From the NCBI GenBank assembly GCA_964410285.1, contig CAYPFR010000002.1, positions 186,001 to 250,000 of the forward strand: a DNA stretch of 64,000 bases, read 5' to 3'. Below the pieces are notes generated by a model. It was given only the letters and a program-made list of their open reading frames with translations. It was not told the origin of the DNA and did no database searches. This DNA is from Fretibacter sp964410285. Its GTDB lineage: Bacteria > Pseudomonadota > Alphaproteobacteria > Caulobacterales > Maricaulaceae. Below, piece after piece: positions 51,860 through 60,494 of this stretch; within the stretch, counting starts at the first letter, position 1; every line of letters begins with the position of its first letter. Made by a program: the position numbers and the translations under genes.

Positions 51860-54688
51860 TTACGTTTCTGGGGCTTGCGGGGCCGCCGCCGCTTCGCCGC
51901 CGCTGCCCTCTTCTACCTCGTCGCTGTCGGCATCCTCGATACGGCCGATAGAGACGACTTTTTCGCCATCTTTGGTGCGCAGAACCCACACACCTTTGGC
52001 CGAGCGCTGACTTATGGAGATGTTTTTGACCGGCGTACGGATAAGCTGCCCGCCGTCAGTCACCAGCATAATTTGATCGCTGTCCTCGACAATAAAGCTG
52101 CGCACCAGCTTGGCCGGCGGAGCTTTCTTGCCGCGATCAAGTATCTGCGCGACCATGCCCTTACCGCCGCGCCCCTTACAAGCATAGCGGAAAGAGGACG
52201 TGCGCTTCCCAAGGCCATCATCGGCGACAGAAAGAACGAACTGTTCATTGGCAGACAAGAAGGCATAGCGTTCATCATCAAGGGCGGTATCAGTCTCTTC
52301 ATCCGGCGTTTCCTCAACGACATCATCGCCTAGGGCACGGCGCTCTGCGCCTGAGCGCTTGAGGAAGGCCTGACGCTCATCTTGGGTCACATCGACATGG
52401 CGCAATATGGCCATAGAGATCACTTCGTCGCCATCCTCTTTGCCAAAATCGGCGAGCTTAATCCCGCGAACGCCGGTTGAGGCGCGCGAGTTAAAACGGC
52501 GCGCATCCGTGACTTTAAACCGAATGACCTTACCCAGAGCCGTCGTCAGCATAATATCATCATCTTCGGAGCAAACGCGTACATCCACAATACCGTCGCC
52601 CTCATCGGGTTTCATGGCAATTTTACCGTTGCGGTTCACGCGCGTGAAATCAGCCAGAGAATTTCGCCGCACGCCGCCGGAGCGCGACGCAAACATGATG
52701 TCCATATCCTTCCAGCTTTCCTCATCTTCAGGCAGGGCCATAATCGAATTAATCGTCTCACCCTGAGACAGCGGAAGAAGATTCACAAGTGCTTTGCCGC
52801 GTGTGGCGGGCCCGCCCAGCGGCAGCTTCCAGACCTTGAGCTTATATGCCATGCCATTTGAGCTAAAGAACAGTACAGGCGTATGGGTCGTCGCGACGAA
52901 AACGGTGGTGACGTAGTCCTCATCCTTCATAGACATGCCAGATCGGCCCTTGCCGCCGCGGCGCTGCGCGCGGTAGGTATCCAGCGGCGTGCGCTTGACA
53001 TATCCTGCTGCCGTGACGGTTACGACCATATCTTCGACCGCGATCAGATCTTCGTCCTCAAAATCCATGCCGCCTTCGGTGAAGATAGAGCGGCGCGGCA
53101 CAGCAAATTTCTCTTTGACCTCTGCCAGTTCCCCGCGAATGATCTCTTGCACGCGCGAGCGCGAGCGTAAGATATCGAGTAGATCAGTGATAACGGCCGC
53201 GAGCTTCTCTGCCTCAGCGGTTATCTCCTCCATTCCCATTTGCGTGAGTTTCATGAGGCGCAGATCCAAAATAGCTCTGGCTTGCTCATCGGTGAGGATG
53301 ATCGTCCCATCGTCTTGAAGTTTGGAGCGCGGGTCCGCGATGAGTGTAATCAGAGCGCTCATGGATTTGGCGTCCCATGTCCGCGCCGTCAGCTTCTCGC
53401 GCGCCTCTTTAGGGTTAGCCGAGCTACGAATGATCTTGATAATCTCATCAATATTGGCAACGGCGGTCGCAAGCCCAACAAGGATATGGGCACGGGCGCG
53501 GGCCTTTGCGAGATCAAATTTTGAGCGCCGTGCAATGACTTCCTCGCGAAAAGCAAGAAAAGCCTCGATCATCTGACGCACATTCATTTGCTCTGGTCGC
53601 CCGCCGTTGAGCGCAAGCATATTAGAGCTGAAATTCGTTTGCATAGCCGAGAAACGGAAAAGCTGATTGAGCACAACATCGGCAACTGCATCGCGCTTTA
53701 GCTCTATCACAATCCGCATGCCGGTGCGGTCACTCTCGTCGCGAATGCCCGATATACCTTCAATGCGCTTTTCATTGACCAGATTGGCGATCTTGGCAAT
53801 CAAATGGGCCTTATTGACCTGAAATGGCAGCTCTGTGACGACAATTGCAAAGCGGTCCTTACGAATTTCTTCAACCTCTGTCACCGCGCGCATGACAATA
53901 GAGCCCTTGCCCGTCAGGACGCTGGATCGCGAGCCGGAGCGGCCCATGATCAAGGCCCCTGTCGGAAAGTCCGGCCCGGGAATAAGGTCAAGGATTTGCT
54001 CATCTGGCAGGCTACCATTATCAAGCAAGGCAGTCGCGACATCAATCACTTCGCCAAGGTTGTGCGGCGGAATATTTGTCGCCATACCCACGGCAATACC
54101 GCCCGCGCCATTAACGAGAATATTTGGAAAGCGCGAAGGCAGAACAACAGGCTCGGATTCTGAGGCGTCGTAATTATCTTGGAAATTGACAGTCTTTTTC
54201 TCAATATCCGCCAAAAGGCTCGCGGCAGGACTATCCATGCGAACCTCGGTGTAGCGCATAGCCGCCGGCGGATCCCCGTCGACAGAGCCGAAATTGCCTT
54301 GCCCGTCCAACAAAGGTAAACCCATGGAAAAATCCTGTGCCATACGCACGAGCGCATCATAGACGGCGCTATCACCATGCGGGTGGTACTTACCGATCAC
54401 GTCGCCGACAACACGGGCGGATTTCTTATAGGCCTTCTCCCGCGTGAAGCCATTCTCATGCATTGAGTAGAGGATACGCCGGTGCACGGGTTTAAGCCCG
54501 TCGCGCACATCGGGTATTGCGCGGGAAACAATTACAGACATGGCATAATCAAGATAGCTTCTGCGCATCTCGTCTTCGATCGTGATCTGCTCTACGCCCT
54601 CCGGCAGCCCGCCTTCGCCGTTGCCATTTTCCGAGCCATTTTCAGGCGGCAGGTCTTCAGTGTCAGATGTGTCGTTATCGTCGGTCAA
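51860..54688 (-). CDS. gyrA: DNA gyrase subunit A
   Basis: Catalytic breakage-reunion subunit of gyrase. It has 942 residues. An acidic, Asn/Gly-rich N-terminal extension (about 1-30) precedes the canonical VEQITIEDEMRRSYLDYAMSVIVSRAIPDVRDGL. The quinolone-determining region HPHGDSAVYDALVRMAQ carries the sensitive-type Ser and Asp. The active-site Tyr is in AAMRYTEVRM. A GyrA-box-like QRRGGKGRSGM lies at the start of the six-bladed C-terminal DNA-wrapping domain, which is interrupted by an acidic, Arg/Glu-rich insert (about residues 770-810). Its likely former neighbour coaD is separated by the lasso cluster. Confidence 0.97.
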   Translation of the reverse strand: MTDDNDTSDTEDLPPENGSENGNGEGGLPEGVEQITIEDEMRRSYLDYAMSVIVSRAIPDVRDGLKPVHRRILYSMHENGFTREKAYKKSARVVGDVIGKYHPHGDSAVYDALVRMAQDFSMGLPLLDGQGNFGSVDGDPPAAMRYTEVRMDSPAASLLADIEKKTVNFQDNYDASESEPVVLPSRFPNILVNGAGGIAVGMATNIPPHNLGEVIDVATALLDNGSLPDEQILDLIPGPDFPTGALIMGRSGSRSSVLTGKGSIVMRAVTEVEEIRKDRFAIVVTELPFQVNKAHLIAKIANLVNEKRIEGISGIRDESDRTGMRIVIELKRDAVADVVLNQLFRFSAMQTNFSSNMLALNGGRPEQMNVRQMIEAFLAFREEVIARRSKFDLAKARARAHILVGLATAVANIDEIIKIIRSSANPKEAREKLTARTWDAKSMSALITLIADPRSKLQDDGTIILTDEQARAILDLRLMKLTQMGMEEITAEAEKLAAVITDLLDILRSRSRVQEIIRGELAEVKEKFAVPRRSIFTEGGMDFEDEDLIAVEDMVVTVTAAGYVKRTPLDTYRAQRRGGKGRSGMSMKDEDYVTTVFVATTHTPVLFFSSNGMAYKLKVWKLPLGGPATRGKALVNLLPLSQGETINSIMALPEDEESWKDMDIMFASRSGGVRRNSLADFTRVNRNGKIAMKPDEGDGIVDVRVCSEDDDIMLTTALGKVIRFKVTDARRFNSRASTGVRGIKLADFGKEDGDEVISMAILRHVDVTQDERQAFLKRSGAERRALGDDVVEETPDEETDTALDDERYAFLSANEQFVLSVADDGLGKRTSSFRYACKGRGGKGMVAQILDRGKKAPPAKLVRSFIVEDSDQIMLVTDGGQLIRTPVKNISISQRSAKGVWVLRTKDGEKVVSIGRIEDADSDEVEEGSGGEAAAAPQAPET

Positions 54689-54867
54689 CGTTTAGGTTTT
54701 CTCTTCTGCCGGAGCGCGCCGAATCGCGCGAATTATGAAAAAAAAACTTAGCAGCAGTGAGGCTTTACGGCAAATTATTCCCGTGTTTCTCGGCTCTTTA
54801 ACCTCGGATTTATTACGGCATGGCCCAAGCCCGCAAATTATGCTAATCGGGACGAAAGGAGACCAAA

Positions 54868-55488
54868 ATGACCCGTACCTATGCCCTCACGACTCTCGCT
54901 TCACTTCTGGTTCTGGCTAGCTGCTCAGCCTCAGAAACGCCGCCTAACGATCACTCAGGGACAGCGCAAAAAGCCGCGCAGGCTCCTTCCCATGGGAGTG
55001 CCTATGCGGGTAAAGCGGACCTGGATGGGAAGACGCGATCTTTTGTGATCAACTCGGGTTCCGGGCAAGCTTTGGGAGAAGTTGCGCTCACGCCCACTCG
55101 CGCAGGAAGCACGCATGTCAACATCAAAATCGCCGGCATAAGCCCGGGGATGCACGCCATGCATTTCCATGAAACTGGTAAATGTGAGGGACCAGATTTC
55201 AAATCCGCCGGCGGTCATTTTAATCCCAGCGGGGCAGATCACGGCATGGATATGCCCAATGGACCACATGCGGGCGATATGATGAACATCGAAATTGCTG
55301 CGGATGGCACAGGCGAGCTTACGCTCGTTAATGACCGCCTCGCTATCACAGCAGGCGGCGCTCTGCCCGCGCTCATGGACGCAGACGGAGCCGCGCTGAT
55401 TATCCATGAAAAAGCAGATGACTTTAAAAGCCAGCCAAGCGGCGCCGCGGGGGCGCGCATTGGATGCGCGCTAATTACTTCAAATTAG
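54868..55488 (+). CDS. sodC: Cu/Zn superoxide dismutase lipoprotein
   Basis: Periplasmic superoxide dismutase of 206 residues, with a signal ending in the lipobox LASC (Cys about residue 19). A linker precedes the SOD fold: Cu ligands in HAMHFHETGKC and the bridging His in GGHFNPSG, Zn-region DHGMDMPNGPHAGDMMN, and the C-terminal IIHEKADDFKSQPSGAAGARIGC. The Cys of GKCEGP and of IGCAL would form the structural disulfide. An AAAGGAG ribosome site precedes the ATG. It protects envelope targets from external superoxide. It is convergent with the TadG-like gene. Confidence 0.92.
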   Translation: MTRTYALTTLASLLVLASCSASETPPNDHSGTAQKAAQAPSHGSAYAGKADLDGKTRSFVINSGSGQALGEVALTPTRAGSTHVNIKIAGISPGMHAMHFHETGKCEGPDFKSAGGHFNPSGADHGMDMPNGPHAGDMMNIEIAADGTGELTLVNDRLAITAGGALPALMDADGAALIIHEKADDFKSQPSGAAGARIGCALITSN

Positions 55489-55498
55489 AGCTCAGGGT

Positions 55499-56659
55499 TT
55501 AAAGAATCCGGATATAAACCGTTGCAACGCTTTCACCGATTGCATCAAAGGCCTTTTTGAAGGATTTTGCATCTTCGGCGTCAAAATAGTGCCTTGACTT
55601 AGCCTCTTCTATATCTTTTTTCTTTTTCCCGTCGCAATGTCCATTGGCCTTCCCGGCGCCTTTGGCTCCGCTGTTCAAGCATTTTGAGTCCTCGTCATCG
55701 GTCTCTTCGCCCGTGTTGGAGGATGCACAGTCCAGCAAAAGAGCCTCCCCTTTTTCGGGGGCAGCAAAGGCAATGGAGTAAATATCTATACCGTCCTCTT
55801 TCATGGCATTGCAGACTTCAAATGATTCTTCATCCCATTCCGGTTGGTTATTATCTCCATCTGTCATGAAGACGACAAATTCAACAAGTGAGTCGACGTT
55901 TTCGCCTTTTGATCGTCTGTAATCGCGATCCGCACGCAGTTGATCATAGGCGTTTTGAAGCGCGGGCACAGAGTTTGTTCCGCCGCCAGCTACTAATCTA
56001 TCAATCGACTCGTCAAGTTCTTCCCAGCCATAATCCAGCTCAAACTCCTCAACCAGCTCTGTGTTATAAGCCGACATGCCCGTTCGTAGTTTTTCGTTAA
56101 GTTTCACCTTGTTTTTGGAGCCCGCTTCGAGGCTGGTGAAAAGTATCTCTATCGAATCTTTCAAAGTTTCGACTTTAACATCACCATCGGACGTCATTTC
56201 ATTCATGGAACCCGACACATCAAGGGCAAACACGATTGTAATCGGCGCAATACTCTCGGGCGCATAGAGAGACTCACTTACGGCCGATGTGTTTAATGTC
56301 TTTTTTCCAAGAAAAGCCGAGAGAAAAGAAGGGAGCCTACCGGACAAGGACACCGAAATAATCTGAGTATCATCGTTAAAGACAATTTCGGGCTCGTCCA
56401 TATCAAGACCAAGGTCACCGTTTTGTTCAATAATATTGCGAACTTGCTCTAGTCGGTCAGCCGCACGCTGATCGGCGGCAACAGCGCCCGCGAGCGCCGC
56501 AGAGTCGGCAATATTTTGCAATTTGCCTTTCGCAGAGGACAAGCGCGAAATTTCAAGCGCGGCAGATGTTATTAAAATTAATAACAATATGGTAAATCCA
56601 AGAATTATGGAAAAATTACCGCCCTCATCAGTCTTATATCTCTTTAAAAGATCTCTCAT
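55499..56659 (-). CDS. TadG-like von Willebrand factor A domain protein
   Basis: A 386-residue protein with a cytoplasmic stub, one TM segment (about 17-38) and a Tad N-terminal motif: DEGGNFSIILGFTI then LQNIADSAALAGAVA (residues 47-61). A linker and a VWA domain follow (about 140-386) with the MIDAS DxSxS at Asp147-Ser149-Ser151 (FALDVSGSM) and FMTDGDNN later. TadG-type proteins accompany Flp/Tad pili, but no other tad gene is in the window, so this is an orphan copy. A Glu/Lys/Asp-rich insert lies near residues 315-355. A CtrA-like box lies about 70-85 bases upstream. Confidence 0.83.
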   Translation of the reverse strand: MRDLLKRYKTDEGGNFSIILGFTILLLILITSAALEISRLSSAKGKLQNIADSAALAGAVAADQRAADRLEQVRNIIEQNGDLGLDMDEPEIVFNDDTQIISVSLSGRLPSFLSAFLGKKTLNTSAVSESLYAPESIAPITIVFALDVSGSMNEMTSDGDVKVETLKDSIEILFTSLEAGSKNKVKLNEKLRTGMSAYNTELVEEFELDYGWEELDESIDRLVAGGGTNSVPALQNAYDQLRADRDYRRSKGENVDSLVEFVVFMTDGDNNQPEWDEESFEVCNAMKEDGIDIYSIAFAAPEKGEALLLDCASSNTGEETDDEDSKCLNSGAKGAGKANGHCDGKKKKDIEEAKSRHYFDAEDAKSFKKAFDAIGESVATVYIRIL

Positions 56660-56730
56660 GGCTCACCTATTCCCGCTTACGAAATGACATTTCTGCCGTA
56701 TGAAAACTCCCGCTTTGTAACGGAAAGTCC

Positions 56731-56745
56731 TTAAAACCGCCTTAG
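56731..56745 (-). promoter_or_regulatory. Near-consensus CtrA-like box upstream of the TadG-like gene
   Basis: TTAA-aaccgcc-TTAG is one base off the TTAA-N7-TTAA pattern. It lies about 72-86 bases upstream of the TadG-like start. CtrA controls pilus genes in Caulobacter, so it is plausible, but the match is imperfect. Confidence 0.35.
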
Positions 56746-56815
56746 GAAACAAAGTTAACAAACTGGAATGAACTGGGGTCTCTCTGAGAGTAAAACCATT
56801 GGTCGTCATGAATAA

Positions 56816-56855
56816 GCCCGCTCAAATAGAGCGGGCCATGACGGATTTCATCCGT
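56816..56855 (-). terminator. Two hairpins after ssb, probable terminator
   Basis: In the ssb direction, ACGGAT-gaa-ATCCGT is followed by GCCCGCTC-tattt-GAGCGGGC and then a short T-rich TTATT. Both stems are perfect. They lie 30-70 bases after the ssb stop. The T-run is weak, so processing or attenuation are alternatives. Confidence 0.6.
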
Positions 56856-56884
56856 TAGATTAAAAAGTGATATCAGGTTTAGAG

Positions 56885-57388
56885 CTAAAACGGAATTTCA
56901 TCGTCCAAATCAAAGTTTTCTGCTGGCCCTTCTTGCATGGATGCAGATTGAGATTGTCCCTGAGTGACATTGCCGCCGCCCGATTGGCCGCCGCCATAGC
57001 CCCCGCCCTGACTATATCCGCCGCCGCCCTGCGAATTACGGCTATCTAACATGGTGAGGGATGAATTTGGCCCCTGAAGGACAATTTCTGTCGTGTATTT
57101 ATCATTGCCATCGCGGTCTTGCCATTTACGGGTCTGTAATTTGCCTTCGATGTAAAGCTTACTGCCCTTTTTGACATAGCGCTCAACCACTCCCACAAGG
57201 CCGTCACCAAAAATCGCCACACGGTGCCACTCAGTTTTTTCTTTGCGTTCACCCGTTTGGCGGTCTTTCCACGTCTCAGAGGTTGCGAGCGACAAATTGG
57301 CGACTTTACCACCATTACCAAATGTTCGCACCTCGGGGTCCGTACCCACATTTCCGACAAGAATTACCTTATTGACTGAGCCTGCCAT
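56885..57388 (-). CDS. ssb: Single-stranded DNA-binding protein
   Basis: Replication and repair protein of 167 residues. The OB fold (about 1-110) opens with SVNKVILVGNVGTDPEVR and includes WHRVAIFGDGLVGVVERYVKKGSKLYIEGKLQTRKWQD. A Gly/Gln/Ser-rich disordered linker follows (about 115-157). The acidic tip DLDDEIPF binds partner proteins. It is divergent from uvrA, with a LexA box between them, the arrangement usual in SOS-regulated bacteria. Confidence 0.97.
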   Translation of the reverse strand: MAGSVNKVILVGNVGTDPEVRTFGNGGKVANLSLATSETWKDRQTGERKEKTEWHRVAIFGDGLVGVVERYVKKGSKLYIEGKLQTRKWQDRDGNDKYTTEIVLQGPNSSLTMLDSRNSQGGGGYSQGGGYGGGQSGGGNVTQGQSQSASMQEGPAENFDLDDEIPF

Positions 57389-57423
57389 ATTACCACCTAT
57401 TCTCTTGACTTATCGCCTATTAT

Positions 57424-57438
57424 GTTCACAATTTGTTC
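57424..57438. promoter_or_regulatory. LexA (SOS) box between ssb and uvrA
   Basis: GTTC-acaattt-GTTC matches exactly the GTTC-N7-GTTC direct repeat recognised by alphaproteobacterial LexA. It sits in the 188-base gap between the divergent ssb and uvrA genes and could control either or both. Confidence 0.8.
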
Positions 57439-57576
57439 TGATTTGCAAGACCGCATAACAAAGTCAGGCTTTTACACAACAAACTCTTGATTCTCGGGGT
57501 AGAATTAACGATTGCCCTTTGTGAGTCCACTCCGCACCCTATAATAATCCACATATCTTTCTAAAATGGTATTTCT

Positions 57577-60471
57577 ATGGCTTCCTCTGCTTTAACCCAT
57601 ATCCGCGTTCGCGGCGCGCGCGAGCACAATTTAAAGAGCGTCAATGTAGATTTGCCGCGCGACAAGTTGATCGTGATCACAGGACTTTCGGGCTCGGGGA
57701 AATCCTCACTGGCATTTGATACGATTTATGCAGAGGGTCAGCGCCGCTACGTCGAGAGCCTCTCTGCCTATGCCCGGCAATTCCTAGAAATGCAGCAAAA
57801 GCCCGATGTCGATAGCATAGAAGGCCTCTCCCCCGCTATTTCGATTGAACAAAAGACGACCTCTCGCAATCCCCGTTCGACTGTTGGTACGGTCACAGAG
57901 ATTTATGATTATATGCGTCTGCTTTGGGCGCGTGTTGGCGTGCCCTATTCGCCAGCGACAGGCCTGCCGATTGAGAGCCAGACGGTGTCCCAAATGGTGG
58001 ACATCGTCATGGCCATGGCGGAAGGCACGAAGCTCTATATTCTCGCCCCGATTGTGCGCGGGCGTAAGGGCGAGTTTCGAAAGGAATTCGCGGACTATAT
58101 GAAACAAGGTTTTCAGCGGGCAAAAATCAATGGCGATTTTGTCCGCATTGAGGACATGGAGCCGCTAGATAAAAAGTTCAAACATGACATTGATATAGTT
58201 GTCGACCGCATTGTCATTCGCGAAGGATTAGAGACACGGCTCGCCGATAGCCTAGAAACGGCGCTGGGGCTTGCGGACGGCCTTGCGGTTGCCGAAGTCG
58301 CAGAGGACAACGGCGCCCGCACTTTGTTCTCGCAAAAATTTGCCTGTCCTGTTTCCGGCTTTACTCTGCCCGAGATAGAACCTCGCCTATTTTCCTTCAA
58401 CAGCCCGCACGGCGCTTGCCCAACGTGCGATGGTTTGGGGGTAGAACAAAAATTTGACCCAGATATGGTTGTGCCCGACCGCACTAAGTCCTTAGGCGCG
58501 GGCGCGATTGCGCCTTGGTCGAAAAAACCCAGTAGCCTTTACATGCAAACACTTGAGGCGCTCTCCAAACATTACGGCTTTAAGACAGAAACCAAATGGG
58601 ATGATCTGCCCGACGGTGCGCGCGATGTGGTGCTATACGGCACCAACGGGGCGAAGATAAATTTCGTCTATAAAGACGAGGGCCGCCGTTACGAGACGAC
58701 AAAACCCTTTGAAGGCGTCATTCCGAATCTTGAGCGCCGCTTCCGAGATACAGATAGCTCTTGGATTCGCGAAGAACTGGGGAAATATATGTCAAATGCA
58801 CGCTGCGGTGCCTGCGAAGGCCGGCGGTTAAAACCCGAAGCGCTTTGCGTCAAAATTGCTGACATGGACATCACCCAATCTGGCGAAATGAGCATTCGCG
58901 ACGCTCAGATATTATTTGATAACCTACCTGAGAAACTCACCTCGCAGCAAATGACCATCGCCGAGCGCATCCTTAAGGAAATTCATGACCGGCTGAATTT
59001 TCTTAATGCCGTAGGACTCGACTATCTCTCATTGGGACGCGGGTCAGGCTCGCTTTCCGGCGGGGAAAGCCAGCGCATTCGCCTAGCCTCTCAAATCGGC
59101 TCGGGGCTAACAGGCGTTTTATATGTACTCGATGAGCCCTCAATTGGGCTGCATCAGCGCGATAATGCGCGCCTATTGGAGACGCTGCAAAATCTACGCG
59201 ATCTGGGCAATACTGTCATTGTCGTCGAGCATGACGAGGACGCGATTTTAACGGCCGACTATGTAGTTGATATGGGCCCGCTCGCCGGGGTGAACGGCGG
59301 ACAGGTCATTACCGAAGGGACGCCCGCTAAAATTCAGAAAAATAAAAAATCCCTGACTGCCGATTATCTGACGGGGCGCAAGTCTATCGCAATCCCCGAG
59401 ACACGGCGCACGCCTAATCCCGATAAATATATCCGCATAGAAGGCGCGCGGGGCAATAATCTTAAAAACGTCACCGCCGAATTTCCTCTGGGGGTCATGA
59501 CCTGCGTGACGGGAGTATCTGGCGGCGGGAAATCCAGCCTAACCATTGAAACGCTTTACCGCGCGGCGGCGCGAAAACTCAATAATTCCGGCAAACCCGC
59601 CCTGCCCTATGACAAAGCGTCTGGATTTGAACATTTAGATAAAGTCATTGATATTGACCAAAGCCCGATTGGCCGCACGCCGCGCTCTAACCCCGCGACC
59701 TATACGGGGGCCTTCACGCCAATTCGCGATTGGTTTGCCGGCCTCCCTGAGGCCAAAACCCGCGGGTATAAACCCGGCCGCTTTAGCTTTAATGTGAAAG
59801 GCGGGCGCTGCGAAGCTTGCCAAGGCGGCGGAGTTATTACAATTGAGATGCACTTCCTGCCGGATGTCTTTGTCACTTGCGACGTGTGTAACGGCGCGCG
59901 TTATAACCGCGAGACATTGGAGATCAAATTCAAAGGCCAGTCAATCGCAGATGTCCTAGCTATGACCATTGACGAGGCAGCCAGTTTCTTTAAGGCCGTA
60001 CCCAGCATACGCGATAAAATGGTCACGCTTCAGCGCGTCGGACTCGGTTATCTTAAGGTTGGACAGCAGGCCACAACGCTGTCTGGCGGCGAGGCACAGC
60101 GCGTGAAACTCGCCAAAGAACTTTCTAAACGCGCGACGGGACGAACTCTTTATATTCTTGATGAGCCCACCACAGGGCTGCATTTTCATGACGTCGCGAA
60201 ATTGCTGGATGTGCTACAAACGCTCGTTGGCACAGGCAATACAATGATTATCATTGAGCATAATTTGGACGTCATCAAAGCTGCTGACTGGATTATTGAT
60301 ATCGGCCCCGAGGGCGGTGACGGCGGCGGGGAAATCGTCGCGGTCGGCACGCCGGAAACGGTCGCAAAATCAAAAACAAGCTGGACCGGACGCTTCCTCA
60401 AACCCATGCTGTCGCGCGATAAAGCTCGCGGCAAAAATCAGGTTAAAACACGGCCCAAAGCCAGAAAATAA
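57577..60471 (+). CDS. uvrA: UvrABC excinuclease subunit A
   Basis: Damage-recognition ATPase of nucleotide excision repair. It has 964 residues with two ABC modules: Walker A GLSGSGKSS (about 35-43), zinc-binding CPTCDG and CGACEGRR pairs, signature LSGGESQRIRLASQIGSGL with Walker B LYVLDEPSIGLHQRD; then GVSGGGKSS, CEACQGGG and CDVCNGARYN zinc module, LSGGEAQRVKLAKEL and LYILDEPTTGLHFHD. An RKxxK-type basic tail ends the protein. SOS control is suggested by the upstream LexA box. Confidence 0.97.
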   Translation: MASSALTHIRVRGAREHNLKSVNVDLPRDKLIVITGLSGSGKSSLAFDTIYAEGQRRYVESLSAYARQFLEMQQKPDVDSIEGLSPAISIEQKTTSRNPRSTVGTVTEIYDYMRLLWARVGVPYSPATGLPIESQTVSQMVDIVMAMAEGTKLYILAPIVRGRKGEFRKEFADYMKQGFQRAKINGDFVRIEDMEPLDKKFKHDIDIVVDRIVIREGLETRLADSLETALGLADGLAVAEVAEDNGARTLFSQKFACPVSGFTLPEIEPRLFSFNSPHGACPTCDGLGVEQKFDPDMVVPDRTKSLGAGAIAPWSKKPSSLYMQTLEALSKHYGFKTETKWDDLPDGARDVVLYGTNGAKINFVYKDEGRRYETTKPFEGVIPNLERRFRDTDSSWIREELGKYMSNARCGACEGRRLKPEALCVKIADMDITQSGEMSIRDAQILFDNLPEKLTSQQMTIAERILKEIHDRLNFLNAVGLDYLSLGRGSGSLSGGESQRIRLASQIGSGLTGVLYVLDEPSIGLHQRDNARLLETLQNLRDLGNTVIVVEHDEDAILTADYVVDMGPLAGVNGGQVITEGTPAKIQKNKKSLTADYLTGRKSIAIPETRRTPNPDKYIRIEGARGNNLKNVTAEFPLGVMTCVTGVSGGGKSSLTIETLYRAAARKLNNSGKPALPYDKASGFEHLDKVIDIDQSPIGRTPRSNPATYTGAFTPIRDWFAGLPEAKTRGYKPGRFSFNVKGGRCEACQGGGVITIEMHFLPDVFVTCDVCNGARYNRETLEIKFKGQSIADVLAMTIDEAASFFKAVPSIRDKMVTLQRVGLGYLKVGQQATTLSGGEAQRVKLAKELSKRATGRTLYILDEPTTGLHFHDVAKLLDVLQTLVGTGNTMIIIEHNLDVIKAADWIIDIGPEGGDGGGEIVAVGTPETVAKSKTSWTGRFLKPMLSRDKARGKNQVKTRPKARK

Positions 60472-60494
60472 AGACACAATAACAATATGCGTCT

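Noticed and set aside
51756..52010. 84-residue plus-strand ORF after the nucleotidyltransferase as a second RiPP precursor
   Set aside because: Most of it is antisense to gyrA. It lacks the YxxPxL leader motif and any Thr-x-Gly core junction.
51860..54688. gyrA beside the lasso cluster as an encoded self-resistant target
   Set aside because: The gyrase A active site and quinolone region look wild-type, it is the only copy seen, and gyrA next to coaD is ordinary housekeeping synteny. Proximity alone is no evidence that gyrase is the target.
54735..54920. 61-residue plus-strand ORF upstream of sodC
   Set aside because: It overlaps the sodC start region, has no ribosome site beyond A-rich sequence and no family-like features; it looks like a chance frame in the promoter region.
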